A DNA stretch of 64,000 nt from an uncultured Mollicutes bacterium. GTDB lineage: Bacteria; Bacillota_I; Bacilli_A; RFN20; CAG-826. Made by a program: the position numbers and the translations under genes. The DNA lies in the NCBI GenBank assembly GCA_900540385.1, contig UQFY01000005.1:1-64000 (forward strand). Direction: 5' to 3'. Under the pieces are notes generated by a model. It made no database searches. It was given only the letters and a program-made list of their open reading frames with translations, and was not told the DNA's origin. Of this stretch, positions 25,119 through 34,562 are shown piece after piece; the stretch's first letter is position 1; each line of letters begins with the position of its first letter.

Positions 25119-26882
25119 ATGTCATACAAAGCTCTTTATTTAAAATATCGTCCTCAGACTTTCGATGAGGTTGCAGGCCAAAGCGTCATCGTCAGAACTT
25201 TGAAAAATGCGTTAGCAAATGACAAACTTGCTCACGCTTATCTTTTCGCCGGCCCACGTGGTACAGGAAAGACAACTATGGCCCGGCTTTTAGCCAAAGC
25301 CCTAGATTGCGAAGAGGGCGTTGGTAAACAATGTAATCATTGTTCCAATTGCGTTTCTATTTCAGAAGGGACTCACCCAGATGTAATAGAAATCGATGCT
25401 GCATCAAATAATGGTGTTGATCAAGTCAGAGAATTAATTGAAAAGGTCACCTATGCGCCAATCAAAGGTAGATATAAGGTTTATATCATCGATGAAGTTC
25501 ACATGATGACGGACGCGGCTTTTAACGCCCTCTTAAAAACTATCGAAGAACCACCGGAGAGAGTTATCTTTATTCTTTGCACCACTGAGCCATACAAAGT
25601 GTTGCCTACGATTCTTTCTCGTTGCCAACGTTTTGATTTTGGAAAGATTCCGGAAGAAGACATGGAAAAGAAGCTTATCGAAATCTTGCAAAAAGAAAAT
25701 GCGACATTCGATAAAAAAGCCTTACGTTTGGTTATGAAACTATCCGATGGCGGTATGCGTGATGCTTTATCCATCCTCGATCAAGTTTTGGCTTATTCCT
25801 CTTCTTCATTATATGAACAAGATGTCTTGGCTATTTATGGGCTTGCTTCCGATGCCGAAAAAGTTGATCTTCTTTTATCTTTAAAGGCTGGAGATGTTGC
25901 AAGAGTCGTTGGCAAAGCCGAAGCGTATTTAGCCGGTGGCATTGATATCAGACGTCTTGTAGCAGAACTTATTACTTTCTTAAAAGACTTACTTATCTTT
26001 GAAAAAACAAGTGACGCTTCCTTGATGGAAGAATTATCTATCGAGGATGCAAAGGAGCTTTCAAAAAAGATTGGTCCAAAAGAATGCAACTCCATGCTTG
26101 GGAAATTCATTAATGCCCAAAACGATTTTAAAAACGTTTCGGATGTTCGTTCTCTTTTCGAATTGACTCTCTTAAGAATTGCTTCGAAGCAAGATAAAGT
26201 TGAAGAAAGCCCTCTTCCTCAACCAATTAAGAAAGAAGAGCCTAAAGTTACCTCTTCTGTTAAGCCTGTGGCTCAAACAAATCCTGCTCCAATTAAAAAA
26301 GAGCCGAACCCTGTATCAGTTTCCACTCCAAAAGCACCTGATTGGTTATTTGAAGAAGACCGTCCAATTGAGGTAGCAAAGCCAGCACCTGCCACTCCAA
26401 AAGTAGCACCCGCTCCAGCGAAGCCTGTTGTTCCACTAGATACTTCAAAGATTCAAAGACCAAATATTGCTAGTGAAGGTGTTCAATTCAATATCGAAGA
26501 TAAACAACTCATTAACATCATGATTCTTGCAGATAAGGCAGAACGCACCGCCTTAGTGCAATCATGGAGACGTCTTGAACCACTCCGTACTGATCCTAAA
26601 ATTGGCGCCTTGGCAAACCTTCTCTCTGAAGGAAAGCCTTATGCTTTATGTCACGATGCCCTCATTTTGTCCTATCGTTTGCAAAGTAAGGCTAAGAAAG
26701 CGAATATCGTAGCTAACCAGCAACCATTACAAGAATTGCTGCAAGCGCTTCTTGGACGAAAGGTCTTCGTTTATGCCATTGATCCAGAAGTTCAAACGAG
26801 AATCCAAAATAATTTCTTCTCAATGCAGCAACTATCTCAATTACCAAAGAAAAACGAGGTCACCCTCGTCTTACCTAAATAA
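25119..26882 (+). CDS. dnaX: DNA polymerase III subunits gamma and tau
   Basis: A 587-residue clamp-loader ATPase. It has Walker A GPRGTGKT (45-52), zinc cysteines C64, C72, C75 and C78, and Walker B IIDEVHM. The sensor segment is LPTILSRCQRFDF. A helical collar follows, then a Pro/Lys/Ala-rich linker (about residues 365-450) and a C-terminal tau-like domain. I found no convincing slippery site for a frameshifted gamma form. The first gene of the plus-strand replication/recombination operon. Confidence 0.96.
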   Translation: MSYKALYLKYRPQTFDEVAGQSVIVRTLKNALANDKLAHAYLFAGPRGTGKTTMARLLAKALDCEEGVGKQCNHCSNCVSISEGTHPDVIEIDAASNNGVDQVRELIEKVTYAPIKGRYKVYIIDEVHMMTDAAFNALLKTIEEPPERVIFILCTTEPYKVLPTILSRCQRFDFGKIPEEDMEKKLIEILQKENATFDKKALRLVMKLSDGGMRDALSILDQVLAYSSSSLYEQDVLAIYGLASDAEKVDLLLSLKAGDVARVVGKAEAYLAGGIDIRRLVAELITFLKDLLIFEKTSDASLMEELSIEDAKELSKKIGPKECNSMLGKFINAQNDFKNVSDVRSLFELTLLRIASKQDKVEESPLPQPIKKEEPKVTSSVKPVAQTNPAPIKKEPNPVSVSTPKAPDWLFEEDRPIEVAKPAPATPKVAPAPAKPVVPLDTSKIQRPNIASEGVQFNIEDKQLINIMILADKAERTALVQSWRRLEPLRTDPKIGALANLLSEGKPYALCHDALILSYRLQSKAKKANIVANQQPLQELLQALLGRKVFVYAIDPEVQTRIQNNFFSMQQLSQLPKKNEVTLVLPK

Positions 26883-26900
26883 AAATAAAGGAGAACCCAT

Positions 26901-27203
26901 ATGAATCAAATGCAACAAATGCTTCAACAAGCACAAAGAATGCAACGTCAACTTCAAAAAGCACATGCTGAATTAGACGCAAAAGAATTTACCGTCGAAA
27001 AGGCGGGTTTAGTCACCGTAGTCTTAACTGGTGATAAGAAAGTGAAATCCATCAGCGTTGATAAAGACGCTTTGAATCCAGATGATGCAGAAATGGTGCA
27101 AGATACTATCGTTGCTGCTATTAATGAAGCCATCGATCAAATCACCGAAGCAAATAACAAAATCGACGAGGAAATCACCGGACGTAGCGGCGGTTTATTT
27201 TAA
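26901..27203 (+). CDS. YbaB/EbfC family nucleoid-associated protein
   Basis: A 100-residue dimeric DNA-binding protein of the YbaB/EbfC family. It has a Gln/Met-rich first helix (MNQMQQMLQQAQRMQRQLQ) and a beta-sheet containing GLVTVVLTGDKKVKSISVD. AAAGGAG lies upstream. The stop shares a base with the recR start (TAATG). The dnaX-ybaB-recR order is widespread. Confidence 0.94.
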   Translation: MNQMQQMLQQAQRMQRQLQKAHAELDAKEFTVEKAGLVTVVLTGDKKVKSISVDKDALNPDDAEMVQDTIVAAINEAIDQITEANNKIDEEITGRSGGLF

Positions 27204-27799
27204 TGAAAGAATTACCCTCCATCCAAGCTCTTATTGATTCCTTTAGCAAATTGCCAGGCGTTGGTGTGAAATCCGCCGAAAGAATGGCTTATGCCGTCTT
27301 AAATTTCAAAGACGAAGACCGTGAGGAATTCTCAAGAGCCCTCCATAATCTCGGAGAACGCGTTCATCCTTGTCCGGAATGCGGAATGTATACCGAAAAT
27401 GAAGGAAAATGCGATATTTGCCTTGATGCCACAAGAAACCATCAGCTTGTTTGCGTTGTAAGTGAAGTGAAAGATATTATCGCTATCGAAAAGATGAATT
27501 CTTTTCAAGGAGTTTATCATGTTCTCGGCGGTTCCATTAATTTGGCTAAGGGAATTGGCGCGGAAGACTTACGTATTGCCTCTCTTTTAAAAAGAGTGCA
27601 AGAAAATAACATCCAGGAAGTCATATTAGCTACCTCCCCAACAATCGAAGGGGAAACAACTGCTTTATTTATCGCAAAACTTCTTGAAGGAAAAGCAAAC
27701 GTCACTCGTTTAGGCTATGGTTTGCCTATGGGATTATCCCTAGATTATGCCGATCCACTCACATTAGCAAAAGCCTTTGAGGGGAGAAAGAAGATTTAA
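27203..27799 (+). CDS. recR: Recombination protein RecR
   Basis: A 198-residue DNA-repair factor that works with RecF and RecO at gaps. It has the N-terminal helix-hairpin-helix (LPGVGVKSAERMAY), a C4 zinc finger (CPECGMYTENEGKCDIC) and a Toprim domain (VVSEVKDIIAIEK onward). Length is normal. It starts within the ybaB stop (1-base overlap). Confidence 0.96.
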   Translation: MKELPSIQALIDSFSKLPGVGVKSAERMAYAVLNFKDEDREEFSRALHNLGERVHPCPECGMYTENEGKCDICLDATRNHQLVCVVSEVKDIIAIEKMNSFQGVYHVLGGSINLAKGIGAEDLRIASLLKRVQENNIQEVILATSPTIEGETTALFIAKLLEGKANVTRLGYGLPMGLSLDYADPLTLAKAFEGRKKI

Positions 27800-27801
27800 T
27801 T

Positions 27802-28419
27802 ATGTTTATTACATTTGAAGGAGGAGAAGGTTCTGGAAAGACCACATGTATCCAACATGTTGTAAAAGCCTTAGAAGAAAGAGGCAAAAGCGTTCTCCTA
27901 AGTAGAGAGCCAGGCGGAACCCCTATCTCCGAAGAAATCAGAAACGTTATCCTAGATAAAAGAAATACGGATATGGACCCAAGGACAGAAGCCTTGCTTT
28001 ATGCTGCTTCTCGTCGCCAACATATCGTTCAAAAGATTCTCCCTGCATTAAAAGAAGGGAAAATCGTTATTTGCGATCGCTTTTTAGATTCCTCTTTAGC
28101 TTATCAAGGAGGAGCAAGAGGCTTAGGGATTGATGAAATCTATAAAGTAAATCAATATGCAACCGAGGGGTTAGAACCAGATGTCACCTTCTTTTTTGAC
28201 ATCCTTCCTGAAGAAGGCTTAAAAAGAATTGCCATGAACGCTGGAAGAGAAGTAAATCGCCTCGATGTTGAAAAGCTTCCATTCCACCACGCCGTAAGAA
28301 ACGCATTCTTAGAATTAGCAAAACGTTTTCCAAAACGTTATGTCGTAATCGACGCTTCAAAAGATAAAGAAAGCGTCTATGAAGACGTCATGAAGGAATT
28401 TGATAAGAGGCTAAAATAG
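27802..28419 (+). CDS. tmk: Thymidylate kinase
   Basis: A 205-residue P-loop kinase converting dTMP to dTDP. The P-loop is FEGGEGSGKTT, the DRF motif is in VICDRFLDSSLAYQ and the SREPGGTPISEEIR segment is conserved. It starts 2 nt after recR. The Bacillus neighbours yaaQ and yaaR, usually between tmk and holB, are missing. Confidence 0.96.
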   Translation: MFITFEGGEGSGKTTCIQHVVKALEERGKSVLLSREPGGTPISEEIRNVILDKRNTDMDPRTEALLYAASRRQHIVQKILPALKEGKIVICDRFLDSSLAYQGGARGLGIDEIYKVNQYATEGLEPDVTFFFDILPEEGLKRIAMNAGREVNRLDVEKLPFHHAVRNAFLELAKRFPKRYVVIDASKDKESVYEDVMKEFDKRLK

Positions 28420-29427
28420 ATGAATTTTGAAGACTATTTGCAAACGTATCAACCTTTGGTATTCCAAACCTTTAAAAACGCCCTCGAAAGCAAAAGAATT
28501 TCTCATGCTTATCTTCTTTCAGGAGAAAAAGGCGTTCCTCTTTTGGAAACGGCAACTTATTTAGCAAAGTCTTTATTATGCGATCATCCAAATCCTTTAG
28601 CTTGTGACGAATGTCTTTCTTGCAAACGTATCAATCACCATACCTACACGGATTTCATCCTTCTTGATGGAAGAGAAGGGCAAATTAAGAAAGGCGATGT
28701 TCAAGAAATTGTCGGTGACTTCTCCAAAACGCCTTTAGAAGCCAAAGGCATCATGATTTACATCATTAACTTGGTTGAAAACATGAATGTTCAAGCCATC
28801 AATTCCTTACTAAAATTCTTAGAAGAACCACCAGCAAACACCTATGCTTTTTTAACAACGGAAAACGAAACGAAGGTCTTACCAACCATTCTTTCTCGTT
28901 GTGAAAAATTAAGAATGTTACTCATTCCAAAAGACATTATTAAAAATGAAGCAATCAAAAATGGTGTAAGGGAAGAAGATGCGGAATTATTGGTTCATTT
29001 CTTCAATAACGCGGACATTCTCAAAGAAAAGAGCATGGATGAAGGCTATCTTATCTTAAAAGACCTTTATCTAAAGACATTAGATGCTCTTGCAAAAGAT
29101 TCTTCTTCCGCCATTTTTGAATTTGAAAATAGCATTCTTCCTGCTTTGAACGAAGCAAAAAAGAAATCCTCATCCTCTTTTGTGAATATGTTTAATTATC
29201 TAGATTTGCTCTCTTTAGCCTTTAAAGACGCTTTATCTAAGCAAGAAAAGCAAAGCATTTCTTTAATGTCATACGATCAAAAAATCACTGCATTAGCAAA
29301 CACCTTACCTCATTTAGGCTCATCTCTTGCCGAAATACTCAAAATTCGTAGTATTCTTAATACCAACATCAATTCCTCTTTGGCTTTGATGCATTTATTT
29401 CTTTACATCACGGAGGAAAATCTATGA
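28420..29427 (+). CDS. holB: DNA polymerase III subunit delta'
   Basis: A 335-residue clamp-loader subunit related to DnaX. It has the HAYLLSGEKG start, a zinc module (CDHPNPLACDECLSC), the NSLLKFLEEPP segment and the LPTILSRCEKLR sensor. The P-loop is degenerate (GEKGVPLLE), as is normal for delta' subunits, which do not hydrolyse ATP. It starts directly after the tmk stop with GAGG upstream. Confidence 0.92.
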   Translation: MNFEDYLQTYQPLVFQTFKNALESKRISHAYLLSGEKGVPLLETATYLAKSLLCDHPNPLACDECLSCKRINHHTYTDFILLDGREGQIKKGDVQEIVGDFSKTPLEAKGIMIYIINLVENMNVQAINSLLKFLEEPPANTYAFLTTENETKVLPTILSRCEKLRMLLIPKDIIKNEAIKNGVREEDAELLVHFFNNADILKEKSMDEGYLILKDLYLKTLDALAKDSSSAIFEFENSILPALNEAKKKSSSSFVNMFNYLDLLSLAFKDALSKQEKQSISLMSYDQKITALANTLPHLGSSLAEILKIRSILNTNINSSLALMHLFLYITEENL

Positions 29428-30410
29428 TTAAAAACTTCACTCACTTTGTCCCTGTACGTTTTCCAAACGGGGAAAAGTCATATTTCTTTGGCACAAATGA
29501 TACCTCATTAGAAATTGGAAACTATGTTATCGTCGATACTGTTTCTGGATTTGAAATGGGAATAGTAACTTCCACTCCAACAAGCATGGATATGTATCGC
29601 TCCCAATTAGAATTAAAAGCCGTGGTTCGCAAAGCTAATCCTGACGATTTAGAAGATTACGAATTAGCAAAAAAACAAGCCAAAGTCTCTCTTCAAATTG
29701 CGGAAAGAGAATCTAAGAAATTAAACCTTGGCATGTCTTTTATTGATGCTCAATATACCTTAGATGGTTCAAAGATAACCATGACTTATACTGCCGAAGG
29801 AAGAGTCGATTTCCGTGAACTTTTAAAGGTTCTTGCCTCCCAATTAAAATGCCGTATTGAACTTCATCAAATCGCTCCAAGGGATAAAGCTAAATCCGTT
29901 GGTGGCATGGGCATATGTGGCTTACCTCTTTGCTGCACAACCTTCTTAAAATCCTTTGATGGGATTTCCATTTCTCGTGCAAAGAATCAGATGCTCACCT
30001 TAAATATTCCAAAGTTATCCGGACAATGTGGAAGATTGAAATGTTGTCTTCTATATGAAGATGATATGTATACCGAAACAAAGAAATCCTTCCCTAAAAT
30101 CGGGGATAAAATTCATTTGCCTACTGGGGATTACTCCGTTTCTTCCTTTAATATCATGTCTCGTAGCATAAAGCTTGCTAATGAAGAAGACGTTCAATTC
30201 TTAACCTTGGACGAATATAACAAAATCCTTCATCCAAACTATCGTCCTCAAGCATTCAAGAAGCCTCAAGAGAAAGTTTTCCCTCAAAAGAAAGAAAATA
30301 ATAACGGCAATAGCTTTCAACCAAGAAAGAACAACAACAATAGACGTCCTAACAAAGGCAATAGCCAAAGGCCAAACAATCAACAAACGATAAAGAACAA
30401 AAATGCTTAA
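29424..30410 (+). CDS. ricT: PSP1-domain protein RicT (YaaT)
   Basis: A 328-residue member of the YaaT/RicT family. In Bacillus it joins RicA and RicF in a [4Fe-4S] complex that tunes RNase Y mRNA processing. The conserved Cys clusters CGLPLCC and CGRLKCC are present. The last ~50 residues are an Asn/Lys/Gln/Arg-rich low-complexity tail (KKENNNG..., RKNNNNRRPNKG), which is likely disordered. GGAGG precedes the ATG, which overlaps holB by 4 bp. Confidence 0.92.
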   Translation: MIKNFTHFVPVRFPNGEKSYFFGTNDTSLEIGNYVIVDTVSGFEMGIVTSTPTSMDMYRSQLELKAVVRKANPDDLEDYELAKKQAKVSLQIAERESKKLNLGMSFIDAQYTLDGSKITMTYTAEGRVDFRELLKVLASQLKCRIELHQIAPRDKAKSVGGMGICGLPLCCTTFLKSFDGISISRAKNQMLTLNIPKLSGQCGRLKCCLLYEDDMYTETKKSFPKIGDKIHLPTGDYSVSSFNIMSRSIKLANEEDVQFLTLDEYNKILHPNYRPQAFKKPQEKVFPQKKENNNGNSFQPRKNNNNRRPNKGNSQRPNNQQTIKNKNA

Positions 30411-31263
30411 ACGAGAACTTAACTTTCAAGGGGATACGCCCTTACTTTATTTGATTGCAACCCCAATCGGAAATCTTGAGGAGTTTTCTTCACGTGCCAT
30501 TTCTGTTTTAAAAGAGATGGATTATGTCGCCTGCGAAGATACAAGAAATTCGGGTATGTTATTAAAGAAATTTGGCATTGATCTACCTTTGATTTCTTGT
30601 CATGAGCATAATGAAGAGAAAGCCTCTGAAAAGATTCTTTCCCTAATGGAAGAAGGCAAAAAAATCGCTTATATGTCCGATGCTGGTTATCCCATTATTT
30701 CTGATCCAGGTGAAAGACTTGCAAGAAAGGTAATTGAAAAAGGATTCAAAGTATCCGTCGTAAACGGTCCTAATGCAGGCTTATGCGCTTTTGTTTGTTC
30801 TGGCATTCCTAGCAATCATTTCTATTTCTATGGTTTCCTTGAAAGCAAGCCATCCACTCGAAAGAAACAACTCGAGTCCTTAAAAGATTTTCAAGATACC
30901 ATCATTTTCTATGAATCCCCTCATCGTATTGGAGATACATTGAAAGATATGGCTGCCATCTTAGGAAAAGAAAGACAAGCTTGTTTAGCAAGAGAATTGA
31001 CAAAGAAACACGAAGAATTCATTCGTGGAACACTTGGTGAACTATCCGAATTATCTCCAGACACCCTCATTGGAGAAATGGTAATCGTTGTTGAGGGAGC
31101 AAAAGAAATAACTAAAGAAATTACCGATGAAGATATCAAATCCTATCTTGCAACAGCTCTAGAAAAAATGAAAAGCAAGGATGCTATAAAAGAGATATCA
31201 AATGAATATTCGTTGCCAAAAAATCGCGTATACGACATCTATTTAAAGAACTGGAAGAATTAA
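30403..31263 (+). CDS. rsmI: 16S rRNA (cytidine(1402)-2'-O)-methyltransferase
   Basis: A 286-residue SAM-dependent tetrapyrrole-methylase-fold enzyme that 2'-O-methylates C1402 of 16S rRNA. Segments LYLIATPIGNLEEFSSRA, CEDTRNSGMLL and SDAGYPIISDPG are diagnostic, and a C-terminal helical HTH-like tail follows. It is the last gene of the dnaX operon. Its TAA overlaps the TAA of the convergent yfhO-like gene, inside a terminator hairpin. Confidence 0.95.
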   Translation: MLKRELNFQGDTPLLYLIATPIGNLEEFSSRAISVLKEMDYVACEDTRNSGMLLKKFGIDLPLISCHEHNEEKASEKILSLMEEGKKIAYMSDAGYPIISDPGERLARKVIEKGFKVSVVNGPNAGLCAFVCSGIPSNHFYFYGFLESKPSTRKKQLESLKDFQDTIIFYESPHRIGDTLKDMAAILGKERQACLARELTKKHEEFIRGTLGELSELSPDTLIGEMVIVVEGAKEITKEITDEDIKSYLATALEKMKSKDAIKEISNEYSLPKNRVYDIYLKNWKN

Positions 31264-31280
31264 GCCAGTTCTTTTTCTTT
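31245..31280 (+). terminator. Terminator of dnaX operon, straddling both convergent stop codons
   Basis: AAAGAACTGG (31245-31254) pairs with CCAGTTCTTT (31265-31274) and a T-rich tract follows. The loop holds the overlapping stops of rsmI and the yfhO-like gene. It is weaker for the minus strand. Confidence 0.8.
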
Positions 31281-34200
31281 CTTTTTGACTTGATAGACGA
31301 ATCTAGCAATCGTATAGGTGGCAAGAGTTAGGATAGCGACACTAGCAAGAATAGCGCCCTCTTTTAAATAAGGAGTTTGATATTTCATCACATAGGAAAC
31401 GTTTCCTTGAGGAGCAATAAAACCAACAAAGCCTCCGTCCAATTTTAGAGTTTGGCATTCTTTAGAGGAACCATCTTCAAAATGGGCAAAGACTCTCCAT
31501 CCTGCATCATAGCCAAGGGTGGTGACAACCACTTTCTTGGAATCAAAATTCGAAGAGAAAGTCGCCTTGTTTGTCGAATAAACTACGTCCTTTAATGCGT
31601 AGTTTTCGTTCTTATATTTATTGTAGAAGGCTTCTACGTCAGTTCGGTTGGCAACATATAAGCCATAAGAAGAGGAAATGCTTGCGGCTTCATTATCTTT
31701 GCCTGGGTTAGAATAATCACTTGGTTTTGCATTCAGACAAAGATATTTGACCTTTCCTTTTGGATAGAAACCAAAAACGTCTGCTGAGGATGCTCCTCCA
31801 ACCTTTCTAGATTGATAAGCACTCATTGTATTGTAATCGTAGGATAAAAGCTGATCTTCATAGGTTCTGCCATTATCATCCGTATAATCGCCAATTAGAT
31901 AGATACGTGTCTTCGTTGAATTGGTAAAATTGTAAAGAAGAGAGAAATACGCCCCATTAGGATCGCTATTGAAATACTTTGAACCATCGTTTGGAGTAAA
32001 TACGACCGTTTCATAATCGGGAACATAGCTCATACCTGTGCTTCTTTTACTCTCGGAATGATTTAAGAAATAAGTAGGACCATAGGTCTTATTATCCTTA
32101 CTACTATATCCTAAGAAATTCGTATCTTCATGACGGTAGATTGTCTTTTTCATAGAGACGGATTTCAAAAGAGAGGATTTAGCTGGGGCGAAGGAAAGAA
32201 GGAAACCTTCGGAAGTAAGAAGATCTACGTCTTCATCTTTCACGATAGCTCCTTTGGTATAAACTTCTTCGTTACGATTAATTTCATTAAAGGTTTCATA
32301 GGTTGAAGCATTTCCCATATAGAAATCATCAACGTAGGTGGAAGAAGGATCTCTATTTTCTTTATAAAGCTCATCTACAGCGTGGCCAAAACTATTCTCA
32401 TCCACCAAGGAAGAGCGATAAACACGCACTTTATTTCTAGCGTCTCCATAGACTAACGTCGAATCCCAAGGAACGTTATCCGTATTCACATATTTGGATA
32501 TTTCTGGATCAACATTGCAGTTTTCCCACTCGCTGTACCCCTCACGTTTAACACCATAATATTTAATGTTGAAGGCAACATCGGCACCAATTCTCTTATT
32601 GCCATAAAAAGCAGACCAGGACTTGTTGTAATAGGTTTGATCATAGGCTGTTGACTGATATTCATGACGGTTCATATGGGAATATAAAGCCAGTTGGTTA
32701 ACATCGTAATTAAACAAAGAATGGAAGTTACTCGTTCCATTAAAATCAAAGACTTCCTGAGCGTTATTTTCTGGCATGCCCTCAATAAAAGCACGATAGA
32801 AGGTGTTCCCATCAAAGGAATTAATCTTTGAGAAAGCATCTGTTACATCATTACGATACTCCACTCCACCATTCCAACCGTTATAGTTCCAAGTCCCCAT
32901 GTAAGCAAAAGACATATTTCCCCAAAGAATGGTTTCAGCCATGATGATGCCACCTAAGGTCTTTAAAAGGATTTCTCTTTTCTTCACGAAAAGAAGAATC
33001 AAAGAAACAATTAAATCCATTCCTAATTGGAAATAAACAATCCACAAAGTGGAATGGCCATTCACCACAGAAGGAACGCTATAACGGGTAACCCAATAGG
33101 TAGTTAAAGAAGTCTCAAAGCTCTTATCTTTCAAAACCACGATGCAAAGGATCCAAGTCAAAGTGGCCAAGAATAAAGATGTTGCGGCCCCGGAAATCGG
33201 TACCCATTTCGGTTCTTCTTTCAAACGGTCTAATTCCTGACAGGCATAATAAATAATGATTGGTACTAAGACGATATACCATCTTCCATATCCGTCACCC
33301 GTAAAGGCGTAGAAGAAATAATAAGCAAAATTGGTAAAGACAAGGTAGCCAATCAAAACAAAAGCCACCATATGGGACACTTTCTTCCTACGAATAGAAG
33401 AAACAAAGGCAATCCAAAAAAGAATAACGCAAGGCGTGTAGCAGAATAACGAGGCAACCCACGCATCATATTGGATACCGCCATTTGCATTCATGCCAGA
33501 GGCAATAGGCAAAGCAAGATAGCCGTAGGTCGGATAGAAAAATCCAATTAACCCCTGTAATTCCCTTCCAGGATGACGACCAACTAATTCAAATAAACGA
33601 GCAAAAGCCGTTTTGAAATCAAAGGTTGCAATCGATGTCTTAAGTGAATTTAAATAAGCTGCACCAATAGAAATTGTTCTTCCCGAAAGAGAGGATTCCC
33701 TTAAAGAAGGCAAAAGACTCCAAGAACATAGCATAATGCCACACGCAAAAGCCATTACCCCTAAAGCAGGAACAGCAATGTTATTTTTCCAATTCCTTTG
33801 TTTGATGCTCCAAAGGTATCTCCATATGGCATATAAAACACCGAAGATACAAACGACAACCAAGAAGAAGAAAGAAATCAGCCCTAATAGTCCTAAAGCA
33901 ATTGAAAGGATAAGAACTTTCTTTTCCTTAATTACTTTTTCAATTCCCAAAAGAACCAAAGGAACCATAGAACACATCGAAACAACAGAAGGGAATCCAA
34001 CCATGAAATTTAAATAACCATTAAAGGCAAAGGCTAAACCACCAATACGGGATGAGCCCTCACTAACGCCAAGGTATTTTAAATAAGCTCTTGTTGCTAA
34101 AGCCCCAACCACTCCTTTAAAGAAGGTAGCAATCACAAAGGTGTGAGGAATAATTGCTCTAGGGAAGATATAACAAATAATTAAGAAAGGATCAAAAAGA

Positions 34201-34562
34201 CCATAATAGGAATTTGAACCGATATTATCCGTTCCCAAATAAGTGTCCGTCCCATAGAGTTCAAAGACGCCTGTTTTAAAAAACTTATACCAAGCATCAT
34301 AAAAAGAATAAGTAAAGGTCACATACTGACCTGTATAGTCCGTCCAGGGATAGAACTGCGTGAAATGGTTTGCCACTAAAGAATAGATGCACCATAAGAT
34401 CCCAAGGACAAAAACAAGAAGGCCATAATAAAAGAGGGAACGTATATCAAACAAAAACGGAAGACGCTTATGCATCCACGCCAAAAAGGTTTGACTGCGT
34501 TTCTCTTTTCTTAATTCAGAAAGAGAAGGTGTGGGATTATTTTCGCTTATTTCTCTTTCCAT
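31260..34562 (-). CDS. YfhO-family membrane protein, probable GT-C glycosyltransferase
   Basis: A 1100-residue protein of the YfhO family. The N-terminal part (to about residue 540) has about a dozen transmembrane helices with an early extracytoplasmic loop (YPWTDYTGQY), typical of GT-C enzymes that use lipid-linked sugars. A large soluble extracytoplasmic domain follows. A C-terminal helix near residue 1075 and a basic tail end it. In Bacillus, YfhO works with CsbB to decorate lipoteichoic acid with GlcNAc. No csbB-like gene is adjacent here. It overlaps the rluD-type gene by 26 bp. Confidence 0.85.
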   Translation of the reverse strand: MEREISENNPTPSLSELRKEKRSQTFLAWMHKRLPFLFDIRSLFYYGLLVFVLGILWCIYSLVANHFTQFYPWTDYTGQYVTFTYSFYDAWYKFFKTGVFELYGTDTYLGTDNIGSNSYYGLFDPFLIICYIFPRAIIPHTFVIATFFKGVVGALATRAYLKYLGVSEGSSRIGGLAFAFNGYLNFMVGFPSVVSMCSMVPLVLLGIEKVIKEKKVLILSIALGLLGLISFFFLVVVCIFGVLYAIWRYLWSIKQRNWKNNIAVPALGVMAFACGIMLCSWSLLPSLRESSLSGRTISIGAAYLNSLKTSIATFDFKTAFARLFELVGRHPGRELQGLIGFFYPTYGYLALPIASGMNANGGIQYDAWVASLFCYTPCVILFWIAFVSSIRRKKVSHMVAFVLIGYLVFTNFAYYFFYAFTGDGYGRWYIVLVPIIIYYACQELDRLKEEPKWVPISGAATSLFLATLTWILCIVVLKDKSFETSLTTYWVTRYSVPSVVNGHSTLWIVYFQLGMDLIVSLILLFVKKREILLKTLGGIIMAETILWGNMSFAYMGTWNYNGWNGGVEYRNDVTDAFSKINSFDGNTFYRAFIEGMPENNAQEVFDFNGTSNFHSLFNYDVNQLALYSHMNRHEYQSTAYDQTYYNKSWSAFYGNKRIGADVAFNIKYYGVKREGYSEWENCNVDPEISKYVNTDNVPWDSTLVYGDARNKVRVYRSSLVDENSFGHAVDELYKENRDPSSTYVDDFYMGNASTYETFNEINRNEEVYTKGAIVKDEDVDLLTSEGFLLSFAPAKSSLLKSVSMKKTIYRHEDTNFLGYSSKDNKTYGPTYFLNHSESKRSTGMSYVPDYETVVFTPNDGSKYFNSDPNGAYFSLLYNFTNSTKTRIYLIGDYTDDNGRTYEDQLLSYDYNTMSAYQSRKVGGASSADVFGFYPKGKVKYLCLNAKPSDYSNPGKDNEAASISSSYGLYVANRTDVEAFYNKYKNENYALKDVVYSTNKATFSSNFDSKKVVVTTLGYDAGWRVFAHFEDGSSKECQTLKLDGGFVGFIAPQGNVSYVMKYQTPYLKEGAILASVAILTLATYTIARFVYQVKKKEKELA

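Noticed and set aside
26280..26320. Possible -1 frameshift slippery site in dnaX for a gamma form
   Set aside because: The A6 run falls in the frame ATT AAA AAA GAG, which does not give an X XXY YYZ heptamer in the zero frame, and no strong stem follows.
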